NCBI GenBank assembly: GCA_947069175.1 | Contig: CAMTDV010001633.1 | Location: 57,394,102 to 57,458,101 of the forward strand | Direction: 5' to 3' | DNA length: 64,000 nucleotides | DNA from: Scalesia atractyloides | Taxonomy: Eukaryota > Streptophyta > Magnoliopsida > Asterales > Asteraceae | Shown here: positions 32,019 to 44,039 of the stretch, one piece after another | Position numbering within the stretch: the first letter of the stretch is position 1 | Layout of the letters: each line of letters begins with the position of its first letter | Notes under the pieces: generated by a model | Told to the model about the DNA's origin: nothing | Database searches by the model: none | Seen by the model: only the letters and a program-made list of their open reading frames with translations | Program-made: the position numbers and the translations under genes

Positions 32019-34129
32019 TGTAAGAACCCGACTTTTCCAGTTGTTCAGTTATTTCCATTTATTCCGTTGTAACCGCTTGTAATCCGAGATTCGATATAAA
32101 AAGTGGTTTATGTTATACTAAACACATTTTCATCACACAACATCACTGCTGCACACTTAAAATGCTTAATACTAGCAACACTAATGCAACACGAATCGCA
32201 GTTAATTATGTTACTTTATGTGTCGAGTGTGTTTGTTTGTTCGGTACTCGCTCTCGCATTCGCTCTCGCTTATCGCACTAGATCGCAAATGCAGTTATTT
32301 ATGTTGGTTATGTTATGCTGTGGGTTATGTATGTTTATGTTTTTATATGTAGTTGAATTCTCGCTCAAACGCTCGCTCGCTCACGCACCTCGCTTTATCA
32401 CACTATTATGCAACGCAACGTTTAATACCTCGCTAAAACACTTAACGGAACAAAACAAGCTAATACGAAAGATAAAATCGAGCGAAAACAGCCTAGACAC
32501 GGACCAGACTCACTCACACGAGTACCCACTCGTACAAGTGAAGCCTGGCTTGCACGAGGCTAACATGGCTCGCACCAGGGACACTGGCTCGCACCAGGCT
32601 CCCCACTCACACGAAGACTCGCTCGTACGAGCCACTTCTCTTCTCCTCCTCACTTCTCCTATAAATACCACACTTAACACACACACACTCCTACTTGCTG
32701 TCACTCGCATGAAACTTACTCTATACGCTTTTCTTTGTTTCCAAGTAAGAAGATTAAGATTTCCATGCGAATCACAACGATTTTTACACTTGAACGAGTA
32801 TGTTTGAGCAAGATTTGGCTTCTCGAGTTAGAAAACTTAATGTTTCCAACTCACCAAGTGTTAGATCCTAACAAAACTGTATTAAATCTTGATTTTTACA
32901 CTAAAACGGACTTAAACCAACACATGTATCGTTCACTAGATAGTGGGACGAAGCGGTGTCGAAACCAGCCTGAAATGGACTCGAAATCACGTCTGTTCCA
33001 AGCGAAAACTTAGTTCTGATTGCACAGAGACGCAAGAACAGTCACTTATGCAAACTAGACTGGCTCGCACGAACCATTTCGTGATCGTATGGCCCAGTCC
33101 GAGTTTCCACAAATGACACACTCTCTCTAAAGACCTCCCATGCTTTTGGTTTGCTCAGTAGCTTAAGGTTGGAAGGATGGACACTCGATTTCCCGAAGAA
33201 ACGACGCGAAAACACTCGATTTTGGACTTGAAAACAGGTCACCCGCACGAGCAGTCGCTCGTACGGATAATGACTCGCACGAAGGTGACGCCTCGTGCGA
33301 GTGGTGCTTCGTACGACCCACCTGTTGTCCCACGCAACTCACTGATCAACCGTTCAGCTTTATGGAAGACTGATGCACTTCTGTTCTACACGCAGGCTGA
33401 CCCGACACTCTTTCCCACTTCATATCGATCACGGTTACTATTACGCATTCACTATGAGTATATTTGACCCCTTTTCGCTTTATGCACTTTTGGGTGTTAC
33501 ATACGTTCTCTATCAAATGATCACTACGCACACGCTAAAACGCTTTCAAACACAAACCACTCTCGCATGACTATACGTGAAACACTGAACAACTATGTGT
33601 TTGTATACCTTGAGATTGTTGACCACCCTTAACATGATAGCTGCTATAGGTTGACCCGCCAGCCGTTAGTTTGGGGGTTGTTAAGGCTCGCTCTCGCTTT
33701 ACTTTACTTGTCTCACTCGCGGTTGTGTTGGTTCGTCTATTTTGGTATTGGTAACATATATGTTCAGATGACTACGTTAGTGCATGCTGGTTTCGTTAAA
33801 TGCTTTATTACTATTATTATGCTAAACCTGTGTACTCACCTTTACATTACTGTATTGACCTCTATTTTAATGTATGTGACAGGTTGAAGGATTCTTATGC
33901 TGCAAATGGATAGGATCTCTAGAAACTCATTAAAAATCTAGGTTGTCGGATTTTGTATTTTTTAAGAAACTTGTAATCTGTTTTGACTATCGTTGATTAT
34001 TTGTTTAATTGTATGGGAAATTGAACTTTATAAATATTGTCATCGTAATAGTCGTTATGGATTCTCTTGAACAATCTGATTCGTCTAGTGCCACGTCCCG
34101 ATGATTCCACCATCGGTTGGGATGTGACA
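32019..34129 (+). repeat. gypsy-2A 5' LTR
   Basis: It starts TGTAAGAACCCGACTTTT and ends GGTTGGGATGTGACA just before the primer site. TATAAATA lies at 32660-32667. The LTR is studded with TCGTACGA-like palindromes (exact copies at 32623 and 33309) and with CGCTCGC-type repeats. It aligns with the LTR at 39104-41044 at both ends and in several internal blocks. Confidence 0.9.
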
Positions 34130-34131
34130 GA

Positions 34132-34145
34132 TTTGTATCAGAGCC
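34132..34145 (+). other. gypsy-2A primer-binding site (one mismatch)
   Basis: TTTGTATCAGAGCC follows the LTR. It equals the initiator Met tRNA complement except for one G-to-T change. The gypsy-2B copy at 41047 is perfect. Confidence 0.8.
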
Positions 34146-35382
34146 ATAACTATAGGGAATTAGGTAGAATTTCCATGTTCGACCTAGTCTATAGTCTAGG
34201 TACCAAATCAACCCGATACGAACAAAACAGAGCTTTATGTACGAACCAAAATGCCCCATACGAACTGGATGCTTCGTACGAGGGACAACGAGTTGTCACT
34301 CGTACGAGGTATCACTCGCACAGGGAACCCGACTTGTATGGATCGGAACGGTTTCTCGATTAAAAATGATCGAATTTTACATGTTCTGCTTCTGATCTAT
34401 CCATGTTAACCAAACTATATATGCTTTTCCTAAAGCTACGACAATGCACGCTTGAAGGTACTCGTATAGCACAAACGAGTGATTGTGTCGAGATTAGATT
34501 TGAAAACCGGGAACTCTCGATAAGATCGCTCATCCCGCATATTAATCTCTACACGAGATTCTTTCCTTGAGTTAGGAGTGATATCCATATCTCAACGGAA
34601 ATCTCCACTTCTATCGTGTGGTTGTACTTACCACAGTTATGGTACGAAGTTGTTAAGTTAGGGGTGGAACCCGCATCTTAATAACTAGTTCCACTCTTCG
34701 ATTTTCAATCTCACCAAAGTCTCGATTGTTTCAATGATTTGGGGCGGGTAGTAACCGGAAGGGTAATGCCGTTAGCCGCGAGGCGGTGAGAGCATTTACC
34801 TATTAGGCGAAAGCGTGTGCCCGAACTCAAAGGAATGGTCGAATCACTTTGGGTAGTCGCTATCTTAAAACCCAGGAAACTCCATTGCTTTTAAGCCTGC
34901 AATTGTTGTTTTACACGTCATCAGATTTTATTATGTTTATGTGTTTTAAATTGTGAATTTTAAACTTTTACGCTTTATCGATTTCTCGATTTATCGCTTT
35001 TCGCTCCATGAACGTATGCACAATTCGCACAGCTCTCGCAATCTAAAATGATAATTATACTCGCAATCAAACAAAACACGCAACTCTCTTACGCGCATGT
35101 CCTCATCCGCAGCGTTACTCGCTATGTTACTCGCTTATATGCTTATACTGCGCTCATCTCATACGCGCTACGCATGACTTAATAAAGATGAATATGTGCA
35201 AAATATGTGCTTTCGTGACTTATGTGATTATGTGCTTATGTGCTTGCGTGAATATGTGCTTATGTGGTTACGTGATTTTGTTCCTTACGTGAATAATAAT
35301 AATAATAATAAGTTATATGGTGTAAAATGCAAAACTTTTAAACAAAACCCGTTATAATCGAATCTCATTCATCCCGTGTAGA
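34146..35382 (+). other. gypsy-2A leader with conserved segment
   Basis: This 1.2-kb untranslated leader has no supported ORF. It contains two more TCGTACGA palindromes (34274 and 34300). A block at 34748-34858 is also found in the gypsy-2B and gypsy-3 leaders. Near 35190-35311 it has TATGTGCTTATGTG-like repeats ending in an (AAT)n run. Confidence 0.65.
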
Positions 35383-36580
35383 ATGGCTTCCATGGGATCT
35401 CACACTCGCCGAACAGCCCAGCAAAGCAACTCTAACAAACAAATCACCTCTCTCGTGGCTAAGGAAATGGCCAAGGTGATTCCTCATATCGTCAGTGAAA
35501 TTCAAGCTGTCGGCAGTAACTCTTCAGCTGATTCTAAGAATGACGCGCCGAAATCATTGTTCAGCTTCAAGCAATTCAAAGCCTGCAACCTATGACCTTC
35601 ACAGGCAAAGAAGGTCCAAGTGAGATGTTTCATTGGTTCGATGCAATTGAGGTCACTTTCCACCAAAGCGGATGTCAAGAAAATCTCTGCACTGTCAATG
35701 CTACCTTGTATTTTAGTCAAGGGCACTTGACTGGTGGACCCCGAGCGCAACAGGCGTGGAAACGATTCATCTTATGGGCTCACATGGGAGGAACTGAAAG
35801 AGCTCATGATAAGTGAATTCTGCCCTCCTTACGAAGTACAGAAGTTGGAAAACGAATTCTGGAACATCAAGCAAATTGGTGGTGATAACGCAGGCCCCAC
35901 CGCTCGATTCAAACAACTGAGTATCATTTGTCCAAGTCAAGTCGACACCATAGAGAAAGCTATCATGAAGTATCCCCGCGCTCTACCTGATTATGTTGTT
36001 GATTTTGTTCATGCATCGAAACCGACTACTACTGAAGAAGCTTATCAACTCGTTGCAGAAATCAATGGTAAGCGAGTCTTGGCTGGAACTTTCAAAGTCC
36101 CGACCAAGAACCTCAGTCAAGCCACTATCGAGCCAAGCGCCGATGCTACTCCATCCCAAGTCGCCAAGTCAAACCGACAGAATCGCAAGCGAAGGAATTA
36201 TAACAAGAACTGCACGGTAGTCGCAGCACCAAACTCCCAGTCTCATCAAGTTGCTACTCCCAACGCACCTCCTGCCAAGCATGCATATACTGGTCCTCAT
36301 CCTCTGTGCCCTAAGTGCACTTATCATCATGCAATTGGAGGTAACTGTCATTTCTGTGTCAACTGCAACATCTATGGTCACTACACGGTCAGTTGTCGCT
36401 CAGGCCCTCGTCAGCAAGCTCCTCAGCCTATCGCATCACTACCAGCACCACCCCCACGCTCCTCAGGTCAACCCCGCATCGCAAGCACCAGCCGCTCAGG
36501 CACGTGCTTACTACACTTGTGGAGATCCTAGCCACTTCAGCAATGTTTGCCCGCATCAAGTTGTGAAACAAGAGCCATAG
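35383..36580 (+). pseudogene. gypsy-2A gag
   Basis: The ATG at 35383 gives MASMGSHTRRTAQQ. The frame breaks near 35595, and the capsid continues (MFHWFDAIEVTF, then LTWEELKELM and FKQLSIICPSQVDTIEKAI). A zinc region at 36310-36390 (CPKCTYHH...CVNCNIYGHYTVSC) is followed by CYTCGDPSHFSNVC read as YYTCGDPSHF. A TAG at 36578-36580 interrupts the Gln-rich linker. At least three frame changes make it non-functional. Confidence 0.88.
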
Positions 36581-36619
36581 CAGCAGCCACAACTACCACA
36601 GCAGCAACAAACACAGGCC

Positions 36620-37056
36620 GTGCGTGGAAGAGCTTTCAACATCAACCACCACCAGGCTCAAAATGACAACAACGTTGTCAATGGTACGTTCCTCGTTAAT
36701 GGTATTTATGCTTCTTGCTTATTTGATACTGGAGCTGATAACTGTTTTGTATCGTTTAAATTCGAAAAGCTTTTAAAATGTAAACGGGCTAACCTCCCAA
36801 GGATCTTCAATGTTGAAATCGCCACTGGAAGAACCGTAACGCTAACTCCGTTCTACGTGATTGTACTCTCGATCTCAACAATCACTCCTTCTTGATCGAT
36901 CTCACACCTATGCGATTAGGTAGTTTTGACGTCATAGTAGGCATGGATTTTCTTCGTAAGAATCATGCCGAAGTTGTATGCTATGATAAGATGATTCGCT
37001 TTCCACTTCCAATCAAATACAAGTCTACGACGAAGTACCCTCGAAAGGATTGAAGC
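36620..37056 (+). pseudogene. gypsy-2A protease
   Basis: Reading gives NVVNGTFLVNGIYASC and the retropepsin active site FDTGADNCFVS, with the catalytic Asp codon at about 36725. A frame slip near 36830 precedes the GSFDVIVGMDFLRKNHAE block at about 36920-36970. The domain order matches the B and C copies. Confidence 0.85.
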
Positions 37057-37905
37057 TTGTTGTGTATTCAAGCGAACAAGTACTTACGCAAGGAGTATAT
37101 CGCTCTCCTAGCCCAAATCGTGAAAACGGAGAATGAGAAGAAAACTTTAAAAGACGTACCCATTGTTTGTGATTTTCCCAAAGTCTTTCCCGATGATTTA
37201 CCTGGTTTACCCCCTGCTCGTGATGTCGAGTTTCGTATCGATCTAGTTCCGGGAGCTACTCCTGTCGCCAAAGCTCCATATCGCCTTGCACCATTTTATC
37301 TAGCTAACTTCAAGAGTTGCTTTATAAAGGCATTATATGCCCAAGCACGTCACCATGGGGCGCACCTGTTCTTTTTGTGAAAAAGAAGGATGGATTGTTC
37401 TGAATGTACATCGATTATAGGGAACTTAACAAGCTTACAATTAAGAACTACTACCCTCTTCTCGAATCGATGATTTATTTGATCAACTCCAAGGAGCTAC
37501 TTGTTTTTTGAAGATTGATTTACGTTTCGGATATCACCAGCTACGTGTACATGAGCAAGACATTCCGAAAACTGCCTTTCGTACTCGCTAGGGCCATTAT
37601 GAATTTGTGGTCATGCCTTTTTGTCTCACAAACGCACCCTCGGTTTTCATGGATTTGATGAATCGTGTGTGCAAAGCATTCTTGGATCGTTTCGTCATGG
37701 TGTTTATCGATGACATCCTTATCTACTCGAATTCAAGAGCCGAATACGCGCGGCGTCTCCGTTTAGTTCTCGAACTCCTCCAAGGAAATCGTTTTTACGC
37801 CAAATTCTCTAAGTGTGAATTTTGGCTTAAGGAAGTTCAATTCCTCGGCACATCATTAACGACCAAGGAATTCATGTCGATCCCGCGAAGATAGAAGCTG
37901 TAAAG
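37057..37905 (+). pseudogene. gypsy-2A reverse transcriptase
   Basis: Blocks LPGLPPARDVEFRIDLVPGATPVAKAPYRL, DYRELNKLTI, VMPFCLTNAPSVFMDL and FIDDILIYS (near 37705-37730) are visible across three frames. Stops occur near 37380 and 37590, and a small deletion near 37300 removes part of the fingers. The catalytic Asp pair is present. Confidence 0.88.
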
Positions 37906-38589
37906 AGTTTGAATACGGCGATCTCGGATTATTGGGTTACTACCGTCGATTCATCGTCGACTTTTAAAGATCGTTGTACCTCTTACCTCTTTAACTCATA
38001 AGGATAAACCTTTTGTTTGGGATAAACCAAGCAGGAGGAAGCCTTTCAAAATCTCAAGCATATGCTTTGTGACGCTCTCGTTCTCGCACTCCCCGACGGA
38101 TATGACGATTTCATTGTATATTGCGATGCCTCTAACCTAGGTCTCGGTTGTGTTTTTATGCAACGAGGCATGGTTATCGCGTATGCGTGTCGACAACTAA
38201 AAATCCACGAGAAGAACTACACTACCCACGATCTTGAACTCGGTGCAGTTATTTTTGCGTTAAAGATATGGCGACACTACCTTTACAGTACTAGGTGTAC
38301 GGTCTTCACCGACCATAAGAGCTTACAACATATATTTAATCAGAAAGAACTGAACATGCGCCAACGCAGATGGATTGAACTTCTTAACAATTACGATTGT
38401 GAGATAAGCTACCATCTCGGCAAAGCAAATGTTGTAGCCAAGGCTCTCAGTCGACGAAGCTATGTGTATAGTATTCGCGATGTTCAAGCCCAGAACGAAC
38501 TCGAAACCCTGATTCGCGAAGCTCAGCACACATGTTTCATTGAGAATACCTTGTATGAGGAAATGAAATGTGGTGCCAAACCCAATTAG
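37906..38589 (+). pseudogene. gypsy-2A RT thumb and RNase H
   Basis: A broken stretch (GYYRRFIVDF) precedes the intact frame 38062-38589. It holds RNase H: VYCDASNLGLGCVFMQ, HDLELGAVIFALKIWRHYLYS, FTDHKSLQHIF, LNMRQRRWIELLNNYDCEI. VVAKALSR replaces the usual VVADALSR. Confidence 0.88.
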
Positions 38590-39103
38590 TGAATAAGTCC
38601 AACGGTATTTATTATTTTCTCGATCGCATTTGGATTACGAGTCGCAATAACCTCGAGAATTATTGATGACCGAAGCTCATAAATTTCGATATTCCATTCA
38701 CCACGGTGCCGACAAGATGTACCAGGACCTTCGTTCTAGGTATTGGAGGCCGGGCATGAAAAAGGAAATTGTTATGTATGTTTCGAAATGCTTAACTTGT
38801 GTGAAAGTTAAAGCCAAACATCAATGACCCTCTGGTTTACTCGAGCAATCCGACATTCCGATGTGGAAATGGGAAAGTATAGCTATGGGTGTTGTTACAA
38901 AACTTCCCCGCACAATTTTGGGTCACAATAGCATCTGGGTTATCGTTGACCGTCTTATGAAATCTGCTCATTTCATTGCCATACGAGAAGACTATAAGGT
39001 TGAACGATTAGCACAAATCTATACTGACGAAGTTATTTGTCGACACGGGATGCCTCGTGACATCATATCTGACTGCGATGGTCGATTTACCTCACGTCTT
39101 TGG
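38590..39103 (+). pseudogene. gypsy-2A integrase N-terminal part
   Basis: The zinc-binding H..H...C..C part (RYSIHHGADKMYQDL, then CLTCVKVK) lies at 38690-38810. The core starts at 38861 (LPRTILGHNSIWVIVDRLMKSAHF) and reaches the second Asp block SDCDGRFTSRLW. It is then cut at 39104 by the start of an LTR. The catalytic Glu and C-terminal domain are missing. Confidence 0.9.
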
Positions 39104-41044
39104 TGTAACAACCCGACTTTTTCGGTTGTTCCTTACTACCGTTATCTCCCTTTTGTAACCGTTTGTAATCCGGGATTCGAAATATAATGGTCAATCTATT
39201 TTAAATACATTTTATACCGCTTATTTAAACTCAATTAATCGCTTTATACTCGCAACGCTCTCACTCGTGCTATCGCACTATTTCATTTATTTATATTTAT
39301 TTATTTACGCAACGCTTAACGTTTCACTAAAACGCTTAACGCACTTAACCTAACCAAGCTAAGTTACAAGCAAAAGAAAAGAAATAAAAGAAAAAAAGTC
39401 GTACGAAAATTACCAATTTCGTATGAAAATGGCAATTTTCACACGCCAGACACTACCTCCCACCCCTTCTCCTATAAATACCGACCTTAACATTCGTGCT
39501 CCCTTGCTGACTTTTCGCACCAAAACGCTCTCTAGCTCGTTTTCTCTGTTCCAAGTAAGAAGACTATGTTTTTCATGCGAGCACAACAATTTCTACAATG
39601 ATTTGCATGAGATTATCTCTGATTTCATCTAAAAAACTTCTTTGTTTATGAAAACCTTCATTTTTTCATTAAACTTTCTGATTTTCAACTTAGATTCACA
39701 CTTAACCGAGTATTTTGAGTTAGCTTTGGCTTCTCAAGGTAGAAACCTCGTTGTTTCAAACTCACCAAGTGTTTATCCTAACAAAACTGTTTTATAAATC
39801 GATTTTCACATAAAAACGGACAACAACCGACTAAGGTTTCGTTCACTAAATAGTGGAACGAAGATGTGTCGAAACCATCACGAAATGGACTCGAAAATAC
39901 ATATGTTTCAGACGAAATCTCAGTCCCGAATGCATCAAGACGCAAGAACAGTCACTTGTGCAATCTGGACTAGCTCGCGTGAACCATACTTGGTTCACAT
40001 GGTCCAGTCCGAGTTCATACAAGAGACTCACTCGCTCAAAAGACCTCTCCGGCGCTAGGTTGATTAGTAGCCTATGGTTGGAGGGATGAACACTCGATTT
40101 CCCCAGGAAAGACGCGAAAACACTCGATTTTGGACACAAAACAGGCATTTTCGCACGAAAATTCCATTTTCGTATGAAAATAAGCTTTTTCCGCACGACT
40201 CTCCGTTCTGACTGTTTCGACACTCTGGAAGACTGATGCACTTATGTTTCTACGCGCAGTCTAAACCGTCACTCTTTCTCCCCTCTCATCAACTCTCGGT
40301 GTTCGCTGTTACGCACCCATTGTGAGTATACTTGAACCTTTTTTTCATTTAAACGCACTTTTGGGTGTTACATACGTTCTCTATATCAAAACACGCTACA
40401 CGCAACGCTAAACTCTTTAAACGCTAACCGCTCTCGCATGTTATACGTGAATCGCCGAATGTTTGTTTGCTATGTGTAAATGATGAGGACTCGCAGACCA
40501 CCCTTAGCAACGATAGTACTATAGTTTGGACTCAGCACCCAATTGGTTCGGGGGTTGTTAAGGCTCGCATACTAACTTTACGTGCGTGTTCGCTATTATG
40601 AACACGTATCGCGCATACTCCACCTCGCAGTCGTGTTGGTTAGCTTGTATCATTGTTGTTAGCATACTTAGATTCGCCTCTCTGTGTGTTACCTGCTGGT
40701 TATGCGTAAACACTTTATCGCCATTATTATGCTATTAAACATGTGTACGCATCTTTACATATTGTATAGACTTTTATTTTAACGTATGTGACAGGTTGAC
40801 GATTCTAAGCTGCAATGGATTTAGGGCTTTATCCTTAGAAACTCGTAATAAAATTTTTGGTTGTCGGATTTTGATCGTTTAAGAGATATGTAATTCGTGA
40901 TGACTATAATGAAATATTGTTTAATTGTATGGGAAATTAGACTTTTAAATATTGTCATTTTAATAGTTGTTATGGATTCTCTTGAGCAATCTGATTCGCC
41001 TAGTGTCGTGCCCCGATGATTCCACCATCGGTTGGGGTGTGACA
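39104..41044 (+). repeat. gypsy-2B 5' LTR
   Basis: It begins TGTAACAACCCGACTTTT, ends GGTTGGGGTGTGACA and is followed by a perfect primer site, so it acts as the 5' LTR of gypsy-2B. It is 1941 bp against 2111 bp for gypsy-2A, with extensive differences in the palindrome-rich parts. TATAAATA lies at 39473-39480. The exact TCGTACGA palindrome occurs at 39399-39406. Confidence 0.9.
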
Positions 41045-41046
41045 GA

Positions 41047-41060
41047 TTGGTATCAGAGCC
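41047..41060 (+). other. gypsy-2B primer-binding site (initiator Met tRNA)
   Basis: ATTGGTATCAGAGCC follows the LTR end after one base. It is the standard initiator methionine tRNA complement. Confidence 0.9.
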
Positions 41061-42119
41061 ATAACTATAGGGAATTAGGTAGAATTGCCATGTTTGACCT
41101 AGTCTATAGTCTAAGTACCAAATTAGACCGCTCTTCGACTTAAATACTTAAACTACTTGTCTTAAATGCTTACATGCATTTACTAAGGCTAACACAATGT
41201 ACACGCTTGAAAACGCTCGTATAGCACAAACGAGTGATTGTGTCGAGATTAGGTGTGAAAGCCAAGAACTCTTGATAAGATCACTCACTCTGCGTACTAT
41301 TTACTACACGAGATTCTTTCGTTAAGTTATGAGTGATATCCATTTCCTGATGAAAATCTCCACCTCTATTTCAGTGGAATCCCGACAAGCTCGGTGAAAA
41401 CCACAAACATGGAATGAAGTTGTTAAGTTAGGGGTGAAACCCGCATCTTAATAACTAATTCCACTCCTTGATTTTCAATCTCACCAAAGTCTCGACTATT
41501 TCGATGACTCGGGATACGTAGTAACCGGAAGGGTAATGCCGTTAGTCGCGATGGGGTGAGAGCATTCACCTATTAGGGCAAAGCGTGTGCCCGAACTCAA
41601 AGGAATTGTCGAATTACTTTGGGTAGTCGCTGTCTCAAAACCCAGGACGCTCCATTTGTTTTAAGCCTGCAATCACCGATTTTACGCATCATCGAGTTTT
41701 ATTAATACTTATGTGTTTCATCGATTTCTCATTTTATTGCTTTTTGCTTTACGAAAATAGGCACAACTCGCACAGCTTGCAAAATCTAAAACGGTAATTA
41801 ATCACAAACCAAACTAAAACGCTCAACCCTCTTACGCGAATATCCTCATATGCGGTATTACTCGTTTATTATGCTTATACTACGCTTATCTCATACGCGC
41901 TTTACATGATTCGATTGAAGGTGAATACATGCAAAATATGTGCTTATATGCTTATGTGATTATGTGTCTACGTGATTATGTCTTATGTGATTATGTGTTT
42001 TTGTGATTACGTGATTTTGTGCCTTATGTGAATAATGATAATAAGCATATGGTGTAAAACGCAAACTTTTAAACAAAACCCATTATAATCGAATCTCATC
42101 CGAAATCTCTGTGTGAAGA
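41061..42119 (+). other. gypsy-2B leader
   Basis: This is untranslated. It matches the gypsy-2A leader, including the conserved block at 41518-41628 and the TATGTG-rich repeats near 41935-42035. No ORF is supported. Confidence 0.65.
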
Positions 42120-42208
42120 ATGGCATCCATGGGATCTCACACTCGCTGCACCGCCCAAAGGAACAACGCTGACAAACGCATGGCCTCCCTCGTGGCCAAG
42201 GAAATGGT
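42120..42208 (+). pseudogene. gypsy-2B gag N-terminus, cut by solo LTR
   Basis: The ATG at 42120 gives MASMGSHTRCTAQRNNADKR, a homologue of the gypsy-2A gag start. The frame is broken at 42209 by a copia LTR. It continues in phase at 42903 with MAKVIPQIF. Confidence 0.9.
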
Positions 42209-42902
42209 TGTTAGGATCTAAGTTTGAACCAATTGTGATTTTTGTTTCAAGAATGAAAATATGAATGTAAAATATGTTTTAATGCAGCGGAATGAATGGA
42301 AAACTTTTATCACAATTGATGGTCGTTTGTTTTCATCATCATGCTTTGAACTACTTGTAGTATTTGCATGTGAATTACAAACTCCCCCTTAGCCCAATGA
42401 TAATCGTTTGAAAGTACAGAAATGCAAAGAAGATAGACTGCTAAATGATCTTTTGATAGATGAGAAAATTCTGTTACATCAACCATCTATTTATACTAAC
42501 CTTCTAACCACTAAGCATCTTTGATGACGTCAGGGTTGAAACTGACATCTAACAAACAAAATAACTAACCTAACCATTGATTGCTAAATACTGATAGTGC
42601 AAAGCACTGTTGCATTGATTATTATACTAATAAGACTAAAACTCTAATGACTATCCTCTGCTCTTTATCTTCTGGCAGACCTTTGGCAATTTGTCGTTTT
42701 GTAGCAGCAGATGATGAGAGACAGATAATAGACAGCAGATCTTTGGAAGAGCAGAGTTTAACTAACAGTGGTTGTAAAATCTGATAGTGGAACCAAAATG
42801 CTGATAGTGTATTTGGTTCTGTATCGTCTGTTCCTTTGTAAAGGGTGATAGTGTATTTGGTTCTGTACCGTCTGTTCCTTTGTAAAGGGTTCAATCCCAA
42901 CA
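42209..42902 (-). mobile_element. solo copia LTR inside gypsy-2B gag
   Basis: This 694-bp LTR reads TGTTAGGATC...AATCCCAACA on the plus strand, the reverse orientation of the copia-A LTR. It is flanked by ATGGT (42204-42208) and ATGGC (42903-42907), a 5-bp duplication with one later mutation. No internal copia sequence is present. A 44-bp tandem repeat (starts at 42803 and 42847) lies near its plus-strand end. TGACGTCA (42535-42542) and a minus-strand TATA box (42487-42495) are kept. Confidence 0.92.
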
Positions 42903-44026
42903 ATGGCCAAGGTGATCCCTCAAATCTTCAGCGAGATCCAAGCCATTAGCAGCAATTCGTCTGTGGACTCTAAGGGCGATGCCCCGAAGTCTAGGTTCAG
43001 CTTCAAGCAGTTTAATGCCTGCGGTCCTGCAGCATTCACAGGCGAAGACGTGCCAATCAATATGTTTCACTGGTTCGACTCGATCGAAGTCACTTTCAGG
43101 CAAAGCGGATGTCCTGAAAATCTCCGCACTGTCAACGCCACTGGAATCTTTCAGTCAAGGGCACTTGACTGGTGGATTACCGAGCGTAACAGGCGCGGTA
43201 ATGATGAATCTTATGCTCTCGCATGGGAAGAACTTAAGGAGCTCATGATCAAGGAGTTCCGCCCACCGCACGAAATCCAAAAGTTGGAAAATGAGTTTTG
43301 GGATAGCAAGCAAGTTGGTGGTGATAACGCAGGTGTCACCGCCCGCTTTAAGCAACTTAGCCTCATCTGTCCAGGCCAAGTGGATACCACAGAGAAGGCC
43401 ATCAAGAAGTATCTTCGCGCTCTCCCCGATTGTGTCGCCGATTTTGTTCAAGCAGCGAGACCAACTACAATCGAAGAGACCTACCAACTCGTGGCCGAGA
43501 TCAACGTCAAGCGAGTCTTGGCTGGAGCTTTCAAGGTCCCGACTAAGAATCTTAGCCAAGCTATTGTTGAGCCAAGCACCGACGCCGCACCATCTCAAGC
43601 CTCCAAGTCAAATCACCAAAATCGCAAGCGAAAGGGCAACAACAAGAACTGCACAGTAGTCCCAACACCGAACTCCCAGTCTCGCCAAGCTGCTACTCCC
43701 AACGCACCAGCTGCTAAGCGTGCGTATATTGGTCCTCACCCTCTGTGCTATAAGTGCACATATCATCACGCGGTTGAAGGAAATTGCCACTTTTGTGCCA
43801 ACTGCGACATCTATGGGCACTTCACGGCGCACTGCCGCATCGGTCCACGTCAGCAAGCTCCTCCCGCTCTCGCAGCACCCCAGCTCCTCTCAATGCTATG
43901 CTAGTCAATCAAGCTCCACAAGAACCAGCTGTACAAGCACGTGCGTGCTACACATGTGGTGATCCAAACCACTTCAGCAATGTCTGCCCGAATCGTGTTG
44001 TGAAACAAGAACCGCAGCAACAGTAG
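42903..44026 (+). pseudogene. gypsy-2B gag, main part
   Basis: A long frame (42903-43904) holds the capsid: FSFKQFNACG, MFHWFDSIEVTFRQSG, ALDWWITERNRRG, LAWEELKELMIKEFRPP. The first zinc region (CYKCTYHH...CANCDIYGHFTAHC) follows. A one-base shift near 43890 moves into the CYTCGDPNHFSNVC knuckle frame, which ends at TAG (44024-44026) in the Gln-rich linker. It is nearly identical to gypsy-2C at 55747-56850. Confidence 0.92.
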
Positions 44027-44039
44027 CCTCAAAAATAGC

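Larger units (their letters stand above)
32019..39103 (+). mobile_element. gypsy-2A, Ty3/gypsy element truncated in integrase
   Basis: LTR, primer site, long leader, gag, protease, RT, RNase H and the first part of integrase are present in order. At 39104 integrase is cut by another LTR of the same family. The left flank is CGTAT. The matching right duplication would lie beyond the window, so it cannot be checked. The coding part is full of stops and frameshifts. Confidence 0.88.

Noticed and set aside
32103..32807. 234-residue plus-strand ORF with a hydrophobic N-terminus
   Set aside because: It lies wholly inside the gypsy-2A LTR. The aligned gypsy-2B LTR does not keep it open, and the hydrophobic look comes from T-rich sequence.
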